Shown here one piece after another: positions 25,016-33,789 of a DNA stretch of 64,000 bases. Origin of the DNA: Corynebacterium sp. Its GTDB lineage: Bacteria; Actinomycetota; Actinomycetes; Mycobacteriales; Mycobacteriaceae. The stretch's first letter is position 1, and every line of letters starts with the position of its first letter. The DNA is taken from contig NZ_JALAGU010000013.1 of the NCBI RefSeq assembly GCF_022712275.1, positions 5,057 to 69,056 on the forward strand, written 5' to 3'. Below the pieces are notes generated by a model that saw only the letters and a program-made list of their open reading frames with translations, had not been told where the DNA came from and did no database searches. Position numbers and translations under genes: made by a program.

Positions 25016-26533
25016 TTACCTTGCCTGGGAGGAATTGGAGACGGCGGCGTGGAGGCCTTCGGCCACGCGCCACAGTCCGTCAGAATAAGAGGCCTTGACG
25101 AGGACGACGTCGCCGGGGTGGGTGGGCGCGCCGGTGAGAAGGTTCACGGCACCGTCGACATCGTCGACCTGCCGGGTCCAGATCCCGCCGTCGGTACCGG
25201 CGGCGGCCAGGGCATCCTGGTTGACGCCGTGGCCGACGACGATGAGCCGGTCGATGCCGCGCTCGGCGAGGTACCCGCCGATGCCGGTGTGTTCACCGAC
25301 GGCATCCTCCCCGAGCTCCGCCATCTGGCCGAGGACAGCCCAGGACTCCTTGCCGGCACGGGTCGACGTGGCGTGCGCCAGGGCGTCGATCCCGGCCCGC
25401 ATCGAGTCCGGGTTTGCGTTGTAGGAGTCGTTGATGACAGTGAGCCCGTCGGGACGGGTCCGCACGTCCATGCGGTTCGCACTGGCGGCGACGTAGCCGG
25501 TCAGCGCCGCCGCGACCTCCGAGGGGGCCAGACCGCACTCGATGGCGGCCGCCGCGGCAGCCAGGGCGTTGGCGACATTGTGCGCGCCGAAGACGCCGAG
25601 GCTGACCTTCACCGGATCACCCTTGGGGTGGTGCAGGAGGAAGGACGCCCGGGCGACCTCGTCGAGGGTGATGTCCGAGGCCCGGTAGTCGGCGGTGCCG
25701 TCGGCGCCCTGGTCGGCCGAGTAGTACACGACCCGCGCGGTGGTGCGCGGCGCCATCCCGGACACCAGGTCGTCATCGGCGTTGAGCACCGCCACACCAC
25801 CGTCGGCGGCCGACGGCAGTGCCTCGACCAGCTCGCCCTTGGCCTGCGCGATGCCCTCGCGGGAACCGAACTCACCGAGGTGGGCGGTGCCGACGTTAAG
25901 GACCACACCGATCTGCGGCGGGGCGATGCGTGCCAGGTGGGCGATATGACCGCGACCACGGGCCGACATCTCCGCGACGAGGTACTTCGTCGTCCGGCCG
26001 GCCTTGAGCACGGTGTACGGGTGACCGATCTCGTTGTTGAGGCTGCCGGGCGGGGCGATGGTCTCGCCGTCGCGGGAGAACACCGCACCGAGCAGGTCCT
26101 TGGTCGAGGTCTTACCGGCCGAGCCGGTGACCCCGATGACCGTCAGACCGTTCTCCGCGACGAGCACGTCGGTGCTGTGTCGGGCGAGCCGGGACACCGC
26201 GGTGATGACCCGCTCCCCCGCCCCGTCGGGGTCGTTGTCGAGGTAGGACGCGTTGCGCTGCGTCCCCTCCTCTTCCCCGACCACCGGGCAGAGCAGTTCG
26301 GGCAACGAGGTGGGCCGGCCGGCCATGACGAGGGACGCCCCGGCCTCGAGCGCGGGGCCGACGAAGTCATGCCCGTCGACACGGGCGCCGGGCAGTGCCA
26401 TGTAGACACTGCCGGCGGTGATGCGGCGGGAGTCGAACTCCACAGGCCCCGTCACCACCGTGTCAGGGTCTGCGCCGTCGACCAGGGTGCCGCCGGTGAC
26501 ATCGGCGATTTCTCCTGCGGTCAGTTCGATCAT
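25016..26533 (-). CDS. murF: UDP-MurNAc-tripeptide--D-Ala-D-Ala ligase
   Basis: 505 residues. Adds D-Ala-D-Ala, completing the pentapeptide. Contains the ATP loop GVTGSAGKTSTKDLLG at about 135-150, NEIGHPYTVL, and the substrate motif INDSYNANPDSMRAG typical for MurF. The ATG overlaps the murE stop by 4 bp (26530-26533), consistent with coupled translation. Confidence 0.97.
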   Translation of the reverse strand: MIELTAGEIADVTGGTLVDGADPDTVVTGPVEFDSRRITAGSVYMALPGARVDGHDFVGPALEAGASLVMAGRPTSLPELLCPVVGEEEGTQRNASYLDNDPDGAGERVITAVSRLARHSTDVLVAENGLTVIGVTGSAGKTSTKDLLGAVFSRDGETIAPPGSLNNEIGHPYTVLKAGRTTKYLVAEMSARGRGHIAHLARIAPPQIGVVLNVGTAHLGEFGSREGIAQAKGELVEALPSAADGGVAVLNADDDLVSGMAPRTTARVVYYSADQGADGTADYRASDITLDEVARASFLLHHPKGDPVKVSLGVFGAHNVANALAAAAAAIECGLAPSEVAAALTGYVAASANRMDVRTRPDGLTVINDSYNANPDSMRAGIDALAHATSTRAGKESWAVLGQMAELGEDAVGEHTGIGGYLAERGIDRLIVVGHGVNQDALAAAGTDGGIWTRQVDDVDGAVNLLTGAPTHPGDVVLVKASYSDGLWRVAEGLHAAVSNSSQAR

Positions 26534-28161
26534 GCTTCAGACTCCTTGTGTTCAGGGAGGTCGGAGAGTGCGTCAGCGAGTTCCACCCGGTCGTCGAAGT
26601 CGACGACGGTGTCCCCGATGATCTGCCCGGATTCATGGCCCTTACCGGCCACGACGATGACGTCGCCGGAGCGGGCCCAGGCCACGGCGGCGCGGATGGC
26701 CTCGGCGCGGTCACCGATCTCCCGGATCCCGGGTGTCACCCCGTCGGTGCGCCGGGCCGCGGCGTCGGTGGCACCGGCGAGGACAGCGGCACGGATCGTC
26801 GCAGGGTCCTCATCACGCGGGTTGTCGTCTGTGACGATGACGAGGTCTGCCACGGCAGCTGCGGCGGCCCCCATCTTCGGGCGCTTCTCGTGGTCACGGT
26901 TGCCACCGGCCCCGAGGACGACACCGAGACGACCTCGTGAGGTGCCGCCCCGACCGGCCGCCGCTCGGTCGAGTTGGCCGTTGAGGGTGTCGAGGACCGC
27001 GGTGACGGCGCCCGGCTTATGGGCGTAGTCGACCAGGGCGAGGAAGTCCACGGCAGTCTGCGGGGAGGATCCGGAGATCTTCTCCATCCGGCCCGGCACG
27101 CTGACCTCGGCCAGTTCCGCGGCGATCGAGGCGTCCTCCCCTGCCGCCACAAGGGTGGCCAGGGCGAGGGTGGCGTTGGCGACGTTGAAGGCGCCCGGGA
27201 TCGACAGGTCGAAATCGACCGCCCCCTCCGCCCGGTCCACGGTGATGTGCTGGGTACCGTCGGGGTGGACGGCGACATCGCTGACCTGCCAGGTCGCGGC
27301 CTCGCCACCGGTCGATACGGTGACTGTGTCGTCCCCGGTACGCTCTGCGAGGCGCCGGCCCCACCCGTCGTCGACGCAGACGACGGACACCGGCAACTCG
27401 GCGGTCGGGTCCTGCGGCTCGGTGAACAGCAGGGACTTCGCGTCGAAATAGTCCTCCATCGTGGGGTGGAAGTCGAGATGGTCCTGGGAGAGGTTGGTGA
27501 ACCCGGCGACGTCGAAATCGACGCCACGGACCCGGCCGAGGACCAGGGCGTGGGAGGAGACCTCCATGACCACATGGGTCACCCCCTCATCGCGCATCCG
27601 GGCGAAGAGCGCCTGCAGGGTCGGGGCCTCCGGTGTGGTCAGCGAGGTCGGGATCTTCCGGCCGTCGATACGCGTACCGGTGGTGCCGATGAGACCGACA
27701 TGGCGACGCCCCAGCAGGGCGCGCTCCATCATGTAGGTCGTCGTCGTCTTGCCGCTGGTGCCGGTGACACCGATGACGGTCATGTCCCGTGACGGGTGGC
27801 CGTGGATCTCCGCGGCGACAGGGCCGAGCCACTGCCGGCAGTCGTCGACCACGAGGACGGTCCCCTGCCAGGACTCCTCCGCGAGGACGCCGAGACCTTC
27901 CTCGTCGGTGAGCACGCTGTGCCCGGCGGACTGTCCGGCGAACCGGGCGCCGTGGGCACGGGTGCCGGGAACGGCCATGAACAGTCCGTCGGCGGGGACG
28001 TCGCGGGCGTCGATGGCCGCGGTGGCGACGGTCTGACGTCCCTGCTCAGCGGTCGCCGCGGTACCGTCCACGTCGACGAGGCGGCCACCGGTCAGCTCGG
28101 AGAGGCGGGCGAGGGTCGGACGGGTCGGATGTGACGGGCTTGTCGGGCTGGTCGCTGTCAC
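26530..28161 (-). CDS. murE: UDP-MurNAc-L-Ala-D-Glu--meso-DAP ligase
   Basis: 543 residues from the GTG at 28161, which forms a GTGA overlap with the ftsI stop and has a GGAGG site 5 nt upstream; an upstream start would lie inside ftsI. Adds the third residue of the stem peptide. ATP loop GVTGTSGKTTTTYM, NLSQDHLDFHPTMEDYF and the motif DDNPRDEDP: the DNPR element marks enzymes that use meso-diaminopimelate, in line with the DAP-type wall of Corynebacterium. The first 25 residues are Thr/Ser/Pro-rich and probably flexible. Confidence 0.97.
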   Translation of the reverse strand: MTATSPTSPSHPTRPTLARLSELTGGRLVDVDGTAATAEQGRQTVATAAIDARDVPADGLFMAVPGTRAHGARFAGQSAGHSVLTDEEGLGVLAEESWQGTVLVVDDCRQWLGPVAAEIHGHPSRDMTVIGVTGTSGKTTTTYMMERALLGRRHVGLIGTTGTRIDGRKIPTSLTTPEAPTLQALFARMRDEGVTHVVMEVSSHALVLGRVRGVDFDVAGFTNLSQDHLDFHPTMEDYFDAKSLLFTEPQDPTAELPVSVVCVDDGWGRRLAERTGDDTVTVSTGGEAATWQVSDVAVHPDGTQHITVDRAEGAVDFDLSIPGAFNVANATLALATLVAAGEDASIAAELAEVSVPGRMEKISGSSPQTAVDFLALVDYAHKPGAVTAVLDTLNGQLDRAAAGRGGTSRGRLGVVLGAGGNRDHEKRPKMGAAAAAVADLVIVTDDNPRDEDPATIRAAVLAGATDAAARRTDGVTPGIREIGDRAEAIRAAVAWARSGDVIVVAGKGHESGQIIGDTVVDFDDRVELADALSDLPEHKESEA

Positions 28162-30080
28162 TGGGCCTCCAGGATGAGTCGAGGTGCCTCCGTGGCGGAC
28201 AGCGGCACGTTGTAGTGGTCGAGCAGCCACGAACCGACGTCGTGGAACAGCGGGCCGGCGGACTGACCGCCGCTGCCGTCGGAACTGCGCTGCGGGTTGT
28301 CGAGCATGATGCCCACGACGAACCGGGGATCGTCGGCCGGGGCGATGCCGGCGTAGGTGATCCAGTAGTCGGAGTTCGAGTAGGCCTTGGTGTCAGGGTC
28401 GATCTGCTGGGCGGTACCGGTCTTGCCGGCCGTCTGGTAGCCCTCGATGCCGGCGCCGGGCGCGGTGCCCTGCTGGATGCCGGTCGGGTCGGTCTGGTTC
28501 ACCGCCCGGAACATATCGACCACGGTGCGGGCCGTCGCCGGGGAGACCACACGGATCTCCTCCGGATCGTCCTGCGGGATCTCCGTACCGTCGGGCGAGG
28601 TCACTGAGCTGATCAGTGACGGGGTGACACGCACGCCGTCATTGGCGAGGGCCTGGTAGATGCTCGTCATCTGCAGCAGGTTCATCGACATGCCCTGACC
28701 GATGGGCAGGTTGGCGAAGGTGCCGCCGGACCACTGGTCGAGGTCCGGGACGTAGCCTGCGGTCTCCGACGGCAGTCCGAGATCGCTGGCCTGGCCGATG
28801 CCGAAGTTATGGAGGTACTCGGCGAACTTTTCCTCGCCGACCCGGTCGGCGAGCATCAGCGTGCCCACGTTGGAGGACTTACCGAAGACACCGGTGGTGG
28901 TGTACGGCACGACCCCGTGGTCCCAGGCGTCCTTGACCGTCACGCCGGACATCTCGATGGTGCCGGGGACCTGGAGAACCTCGTCCGGGGTGGTCTTGCC
29001 CTCCTCAATGGCTGCGGCGGCGGTCATGACCTTGGCGACCGAACCCGGCTCAAAGGCGTTCTCGACGACCCGGTTGGTGAACTCCTTGCCCTGGTCGACC
29101 TGCTTGTTGAGGTCACCCATCGGGTTGATGGTGTCCGAGGTCGCCATGGCGATGACCTCGGCGGACTTCGCGTCGAGGACGACGGCGGACGCGGACTCCG
29201 CGCCGGACTTCTCCTTGGCCTGCTGGACCTGCTGCTGGATATAGGCCTGGGCGTCGGTGTCGAGGGTGAGCTGGAAGGAGTCGCCGTCGACGGCCGGGTG
29301 GCGGTCACGGACCGTACCCGGGATGACAGCGGAGTCGCCGACATCGGAGGTGACGCTGCCGTTGGTGCCCTGCAGGCGGGCGTCCTGCGACAGCTCGAGG
29401 CCGTACTGCCCGCCCTCGATACCGTCGCCGACCCAGCCGTACTTGCCGACGATGTTCGCGCCGACCGCACCGTTGGGGTACTGGCGGACGTCCTGGTTCT
29501 CGGTGGACAGTTCGGGCCACCGGGCGACGATCCGCTCCGCGATGTCGGGGTCGACGTTCTGCACCAGGCGGACGTAGTTCTTGTCGGAGGTCAACGCCTC
29601 GCGCAGGTCCTCCTTCTTCACTGCTTCGGTGTCGCCCTCGAGCATGGCGGGCAGTTCCTCGACGATCTCGTCGAGCTGCTCGTCCGGGGGCAGTGCACCC
29701 TCCGGATTGTCCTCGGTCCGCTTGTCGATCTTGTAGCGGTCGGCCATGTAGGTTTCGAGCTGGTTGGGGAAGGCGACGATCATCGAGGCCTTCATGGTGT
29801 ATGCGAGATCACGGCCGTCACGGTCGGTGACGGCACCCCGGTCGGCGTACAGCGGGGTCTGTACGGTGCGTTGCTCGGAAGCACTGTGGGCGAGCCCGTC
29901 CTGCTGGAGGAGCTGAACCTGGACCAGTCGGGCCATGAGCACGAGGGCCACGACGACGACCACCACCACGACGACGGTACCGCGGATCTGGAACCGCCCG
30001 GGGCTGGTGTCCAGCGTCCGCCAGGAGTTGCCGGGTACGCCGCGACGCGTGCTGCGCCGGTCAGTCCGGTCCTGTTCCAC
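28158..30080 (-). CDS. ftsI: Septal class B penicillin-binding protein (FtsI/PBP3)
   Basis: 640 residues. Transpeptidase that cross-links septal peptidoglycan. A cytoplasmic tail (about 33 residues), one strongly Val-rich membrane helix (about 34-50), a pedestal domain, then the transpeptidase domain with all three active-site motifs: S-V-A-K at 346-349, S-S-N at 401-403, K-T-G at 552-554. No PASTA repeats, unlike some actinobacterial PBPs. GTG start with GGGAG 9 nt upstream. 127 bp separate it from the FtsL gene, room for a promoter, but no convincing one was seen. Confidence 0.96.
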   Translation of the reverse strand: MEQDRTDRRSTRRGVPGNSWRTLDTSPGRFQIRGTVVVVVVVVVALVLMARLVQVQLLQQDGLAHSASEQRTVQTPLYADRGAVTDRDGRDLAYTMKASMIVAFPNQLETYMADRYKIDKRTEDNPEGALPPDEQLDEIVEELPAMLEGDTEAVKKEDLREALTSDKNYVRLVQNVDPDIAERIVARWPELSTENQDVRQYPNGAVGANIVGKYGWVGDGIEGGQYGLELSQDARLQGTNGSVTSDVGDSAVIPGTVRDRHPAVDGDSFQLTLDTDAQAYIQQQVQQAKEKSGAESASAVVLDAKSAEVIAMATSDTINPMGDLNKQVDQGKEFTNRVVENAFEPGSVAKVMTAAAAIEEGKTTPDEVLQVPGTIEMSGVTVKDAWDHGVVPYTTTGVFGKSSNVGTLMLADRVGEEKFAEYLHNFGIGQASDLGLPSETAGYVPDLDQWSGGTFANLPIGQGMSMNLLQMTSIYQALANDGVRVTPSLISSVTSPDGTEIPQDDPEEIRVVSPATARTVVDMFRAVNQTDPTGIQQGTAPGAGIEGYQTAGKTGTAQQIDPDTKAYSNSDYWITYAGIAPADDPRFVVGIMLDNPQRSSDGSGGQSAGPLFHDVGSWLLDHYNVPLSATEAPRLILEAQ

Positions 30081-30207
30081 GGTATCGGTCTCCCATCTCC
30101 CGGTTCTTCCGGGCCTCCCCGGTCACGAATGTCTTACCCTACCCGGCGCAACCGGCCGATCCCGCACCCGTGGGACACGGCAGGTCACATCGGGTCGGTG
30201 TCCCGAG

Positions 30208-30930
30208 TCAGTACGGGAGCTGACCGTTGCCCGACGCCGCCGAGGGTGAGATCGGTGCGACCGGGGCGCCGTCACCGGAGTCCCCGTCGACCGGCGCTCC
30301 GTCACCGTCGACCGTGGCGACCGGACCGTCGGAGGTCGTTCCCGACTGGTCCGTGGTCGGACGGTCGGTCCGGGGCACGCCACTGCGGGTGGCGTCGAGG
30401 TCGATGACGGCGGAGTCGTCCACCGGATCGGCCGGACGGGTCTCGTTGACCTGGTCCCCCTGGACATCAAGGACGCCTGCCTGACCGGGCACGACCATGC
30501 CCATGCGGGATGCCTCCGCAGCGAGGTTCTCCGAGGAGCTCAACTCCTTGTAGTCGCGGTTGAGGGACTCCAGCTCATTGGACAGCGTGTCACTGTGCGC
30601 CTGGGCGTCCTTGAGGACGAAGGCCTGCTCCGTGGTCTTGCCGGACAGGAACATGGTGGCGCCGATGCCGACGGCGACGAGGATCACGAGGACGACGACG
30701 AGCTTCAGGTAGCCGGGGGCGCCCGATTCTCTGGTGGAGACGCGGCGTCCCCGGACCGAGACCTGCTGCAGCGACCCGGTGCGCGGCGGAACCAGGCGGT
30801 GGCGGCGGTCCCTGGTACCGGTTCCGCGGATACTTCCGGTATCGGTGGTACGGGCGCGGGAGGGCGTCCGCTCCTGCGTCTTCCCGCGGGTACCGATGGT
30901 GCCGGTGCCGGTCATGATTCCTGTGCTCAT
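30208..30930 (-). CDS. ftsL: FtsL-like divisome membrane protein
   Basis: About 240 residues from the ATG at 30930 (AGCGAGG six nt upstream); an ATG at 30978 is possible but lacks a ribosome site. Thr/Arg-rich cytoplasmic region, one membrane helix (YLKLVVVLVILVAVGIGATMFL), then a short coiled coil with NELESLNRDYKELSSSENLAAEA, the FtsL/DivIC-like leucine-zipper part. The periplasmic tail of about 90 residues is low-complexity Asp/Gly/Pro/Thr and long for FtsL. Position between rsmH and ftsI is the standard ftsL site. Sequence conservation of FtsL is poor, so the call rests on topology and synteny. Confidence 0.85.
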   Translation of the reverse strand: MSTGIMTGTGTIGTRGKTQERTPSRARTTDTGSIRGTGTRDRRHRLVPPRTGSLQQVSVRGRRVSTRESGAPGYLKLVVVLVILVAVGIGATMFLSGKTTEQAFVLKDAQAHSDTLSNELESLNRDYKELSSSENLAAEASRMGMVVPGQAGVLDVQGDQVNETRPADPVDDSAVIDLDATRSGVPRTDRPTTDQSGTTSDGPVATVDGDGAPVDGDSGDGAPVAPISPSAASGNGQLPY

Positions 30931-30983
30931 TGGGTGCCTCGCTGTCCTGGAGAGTGGTTGGTCGGTGGTGGTCGACATCGGGG

Positions 30984-32006
30984 TCAGTGTCCGGGTCTCG
31001 GTCGGATCCGGCGGACCGCCCGCACCCTCACGGGTGCGGACCGGGGGTTGCGTTCGATCTCGGCGGCGCCCGCTTTCTCCGCACCGCGGGTGACGAGCTC
31101 GAAGGACGCCGCAGTGTCCGGGAGATCGACGGGCAGTCCCGGCGGGGTGCGGTTGGCGGTGAGTTCGGCGAGCGCCTTCTTGACGATCTTGTCCTCGAGG
31201 GACTGGTAGCTCATGAACACCGCCACGCCGCCGAGCCCGAGCCGGTCGGTCGCCGCCGGGATTACCGCGGCCAGGGAATCCAGCTCGGCGTTGACCTCGA
31301 CACGCAGTGCCTGGAAGGTCCGCTTGGCCGGGTGACCGCCGGTACGACGGGTCGCCGCGGGGATCGTGCGGTAGAGCAGTTCGACGAGACGACCCGAGGT
31401 GGTGAACGGTTCCTGCTCACGCTCCCGCAGGACCGCCGAGGCGATCTTGCCGGCGAAGCGCTCGTCCCCGTAGGCGCTGAGAATGTGGGCGAGATCGCCG
31501 TGACTGTAGGTGTTGAGTACCTCGGCGGCCGTCAGCGACGAGTCCGGGTCCATCCGCATGTCGAGCGGGGCGTCCTGCGCATAGGCGAAGCCGCGCTCGG
31601 CCTGGTCGAGCTGCATCGAGGAGACGCCGAGATCGAAGAGGTAGCCGGAGACGCCGGTGGTGGAGAACTCCCCGGGCAGCCGCCCGTCTGCCGACAGGTC
31701 GTCGAGGGCGTCGCCGAGGCCGTCGAACCGGGTGCGGTAGGCGATGAACCGGTCACCGAAGCGGGCGAGCCGGTCCTGTGCCTGGGCGATGGCGTTGGGA
31801 TCGCGGTCCAGACCGACGACGACAGCCTCCGGGAAAGTCTCCAGGAAGACCTCGGTGTGTCCGCCGGCGCCGAGCGTGCCGTCGACGATGACGGGACGGC
31901 TGGCACCGGTGCCCTCGACTCCGGCGCCGACCAGCTCAACCATGCGGTCCCGCATCACGGGGACGTGGCCGAACTCACCACTGATCCGGCGGGACGGTTC
32001 TGACAT
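30984..32006 (-). CDS. rsmH: 16S rRNA m4C1402 methyltransferase RsmH (MraW)
   Basis: 340 residues from the ATG at 32006, which has GAAAGG 7 nt upstream and aligns with the family start (EFGHVPVMRDRMVEL). SAM-dependent N4-methylation of C1402 in 16S rRNA. Signatures: VDGTLGAGGHTEVFLE (SAM loop), GLDRDPNAIA, FDLGVSSMQLDQAERGF, AFQALRVEVNAEL and MSYQSLEDKIVK. An alternative ATG at 32078 has an even better ribosome site (AGGTGA) and would add a (PVP)4 repeat encoded by the 9-bp tandem repeat in the leader; I consider this less likely. Confidence 0.95.
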   Translation of the reverse strand: MSEPSRRISGEFGHVPVMRDRMVELVGAGVEGTGASRPVIVDGTLGAGGHTEVFLETFPEAVVVGLDRDPNAIAQAQDRLARFGDRFIAYRTRFDGLGDALDDLSADGRLPGEFSTTGVSGYLFDLGVSSMQLDQAERGFAYAQDAPLDMRMDPDSSLTAAEVLNTYSHGDLAHILSAYGDERFAGKIASAVLREREQEPFTTSGRLVELLYRTIPAATRRTGGHPAKRTFQALRVEVNAELDSLAAVIPAATDRLGLGGVAVFMSYQSLEDKIVKKALAELTANRTPPGLPVDLPDTAASFELVTRGAEKAGAAEIERNPRSAPVRVRAVRRIRPRPGH

Positions 32007-32030
32007 GGTGTGGCCTTTCATCGGAGTCGG

Positions 32031-32066
32031 AGGTACAGGAGGTACAGGAGGTACAGGAGGTACAGG
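32031..32066 (-). repeat. 9-bp tandem repeat in the rsmH leader
   Basis: Four exact copies of AGGTACAGG between mraZ and rsmH. On the rsmH strand the unit reads CCTGTACCT, in frame encoding P-V-P if translation began upstream of 32006. Exact identity of four copies suggests recent slippage. Confidence 0.9.
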
Positions 32067-32198
32067 GAGGGGCTGCATACGGGGCCTCACCTGCGCGGGT
32101 CCGATTGACGTCGGGGAAGTACATCAAGCGGATCGTCCGCGCAGATGAGGGCCGGCATACAGCCCGGGGTCGTGCACGCTGCGGATAACAGGGTCCGG

Positions 32199-32630
32199 CT
32201 AGAGGAAGCCGGAGAGAGCGTCGTCGTCACCTTCGGCGAAGTCCGCCTCGTGCTCGGACAGGTAGCTCTCGTAGGCGTCGGCGTCCCATACCTCGATCCG
32301 GTCCACCGACCCGATGACCACGCATTCCTTGGTCAGCCCCGCGTAGCTGCGGTGGGCCGGGGCGACGGTGATCCTCCCCTGACTGTCCAGCGTCTGCTCG
32401 TCGGCGCTGGCACCGAGGCGACGGACGAAGGCCCGCACCCGGGGGTTTGACCGGGACGACTCCGCGGCCTTGCGTGCGCGGACCTGGAATTCCGCCTGCG
32501 GGTAGATCGTGAGGCTGTGGTCCTGCCCGTTGACGACGACGAGTCCGTCCGCGAGTTCCTCACGGAACTTCGCGGGCAGTGTGAGTCGTCCTTTGTCGTC
32601 GAGCTTCGGAGTGAAGGTGCCGAAGAACAT
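32199..32630 (-). CDS. mraZ: Transcriptional regulator MraZ
   Basis: 143 residues, the family length. Two AbrB-like halves, each with a version of the DxxGR signature: LDDKGRLTLPAKF at about 10-22 and LDSQGRITVAP at about 88-98. MraZ forms ring oligomers and binds direct TGGGN repeats in its own promoter, controlling the dcw operon in other bacteria. Here three such boxes lie about 100-120 bp upstream. ATG with AAAGGGG ribosome site. First gene of the dcw operon. Confidence 0.97.
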   Translation of the reverse strand: MFFGTFTPKLDDKGRLTLPAKFREELADGLVVVNGQDHSLTIYPQAEFQVRARKAAESSRSNPRVRAFVRRLGASADEQTLDSQGRITVAPAHRSYAGLTKECVVIGSVDRIEVWDADAYESYLSEHEADFAEGDDDALSGFL

Positions 32631-32727
32631 GTCGTCGACCCCTTTCCCCGGGTGACCGGCCGCTGGTGATCATGCAGTGTGCTGTCGCTGTGAAGTTGTC
32701 ACGGAACCACTCTCCTGCTCCGCTGGC

Positions 32728-32752
32728 GCCCACCTTACCCCACATTCCCCCA
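32728..32752 (-). promoter_or_regulatory. MraZ operator: three TGGGN boxes
   Basis: On the minus strand TGGGG-GAATG-TGGGG-TAAGG-TGGGC: three direct TGGGN repeats each separated by exactly 5 nt (boxes at 32748-32752, 32738-32742, 32728-32732). This is the arrangement bound by MraZ in E. coli and mollicutes. It lies 98-122 bp upstream of mraZ, implying autoregulation of the operon. Confidence 0.85.
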
Positions 32753-33140
32753 CTCATTCCATGCCCCGCCGGCACATAACTGCAGAAAACGGACCCACAG
32801 GTCAAGACAGAACATCCACAAATACTCGTCTACCTGCAAGGATTGCACTCGCGGATCCAGTGGGGAGATGTGGGAGGTTTCTTGCTCGGTGAGCGCTTTC
32901 CGAGCACTTCAGCCCCATTTGTACCGACAGTCACACCAGTGACACGTAGCTATTTCCGACACGAATCTTCTTGGTTGCCGCCCCGAACCCACCCAGGACC
33001 AGCATGAATACGTGATCCCCCGTCACAAACTCCCCATTCCCCACATTCACCCGACGTCATCCGTCACCCGGCCAGCCCGGCGAGGAAGCAGTGGTGGGTG
33101 GAAGTGGGGGATCCGGGGGATCCCCGGTCGGCCCCCACAC

Positions 33141-33190
33141 AAAAACACCGGTGCCTCCGCAGGATCATTGTCCTGCGGAGGCACCGGTGT
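33141..33190 (-). terminator. Strong rho-independent terminator after the DUF3040 gene
   Basis: Perfect 20-bp arms (33145-33164 and 33171-33190) with a 6-nt loop; on the minus strand a run of five T follows (33141-33145). Insulates the DUF3040 gene from the mraZ promoter region. Confidence 0.92.
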
Positions 33191-33217
33191 GGACCGGGGA
33201 AGCCGGGGCTGCCTGCC

Positions 33218-33601
33218 CTAGTCGAAGCGACGGCGGAAGCTGTCCTCCATGCGGTCGGCGATTCCGCCGGAGTTACCGGATGCCTTGGGCTTGCCGCCGT
33301 AGTTCTTCTTCGAGCCCTTCTTGGCCGATGTTCTGTCGGACCGGAACGCCATGAGGCCGCCGGCGAACATGATGAAGAAACCGACGAGGCCGAGGATCAC
33401 GAACCAGAGACTGCTCTGCGCCAGCGCAATGCCGCCGATGAGTACACACAGTCCGACAAGGAACACGGCGATCGACCGGATACCTACGGTCACCCCACCG
33501 AGGGCCGCCGTGCGGTTGCGTTCAGCGAATGCCGGATCATCGGCGATGAGCGCCTGCTCGATCTCCTCCAGCATCCGCTGTTCCTGCTCTGACAGTGCCA
33601 C
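33218..33601 (-). CDS. DUF3040 membrane protein
   Basis: 127 residues from the GTG at 33601 with a GGGGAGG ribosome site. The N-terminus ALSEQEQRMLEEIEQALIADDPAFA is the hallmark of DUF3040 proteins of actinobacteria; two adjacent membrane helices follow (about 38-75) and a basic C-terminal tail (SAKKGSKKN ... DSFRRRFD). Function unknown. The same family sits upstream of mraZ in mycobacteria (Rv2169c position), so the linkage is old. Confidence 0.9.
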   Translation of the reverse strand: MALSEQEQRMLEEIEQALIADDPAFAERNRTAALGGVTVGIRSIAVFLVGLCVLIGGIALAQSSLWFVILGLVGFFIMFAGGLMAFRSDRTSAKKGSKKNYGGKPKASGNSGGIADRMEDSFRRRFD

Positions 33602-33789
33602 TGTCGTCCTCCCCTGTCTCTTCTCGGACCGCCTGTTCGGCCACGGGTTAGGTAGGTCATCTAGTCCAACGCACGGGGGTCCGAAAAAGTTTCCCGACCT
33701 GTCATCCTCTGGACCACTTTCTGATGACGCCCATGCTACCCCACTCCGCCTCCACCTCTCCCATAATCTTCCCGGGGCTACCATCAGAC

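Larger units (their letters stand above)
32631..33217. other. Long regulatory intergenic region upstream of mraZ
   Basis: 587 bp with no credible gene. On the minus strand a possible promoter is TTGACC (32800-32805) with CAGTTA (32777-32782), 17-bp spacing, placed just upstream of the three MraZ boxes. Further paired TGGGN-like boxes with 10-bp period occur at 32861-32875 and 33095-33109 (plus strand) and 33039-33053 (minus strand, one box degenerate). The left-most end beyond 33140 is the terminator of the DUF3040 gene. Composition is more AT-rich than the genes at about 32770-32960. Confidence 0.6.

Noticed and set aside
23894..27028. 1044-codon plus-strand frame antisense to murD-mraY-murF-murE
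   Set aside because: High-GC shadow: Gly/Asp/His/Gln-rich, no domain, and opposite to clear Mur enzymes.
30081..30207. GGGACAC/GTGTCCC inverted repeat in the ftsL-ftsI gap as terminator
   Set aside because: Only 7-bp arms, long loop, no T-run; a terminator here would cut the operon.
32031..32066. 9-bp repeat as an iteron-type origin
   Set aside because: Inside the dcw operon leader, no DnaA boxes or Rep gene nearby.
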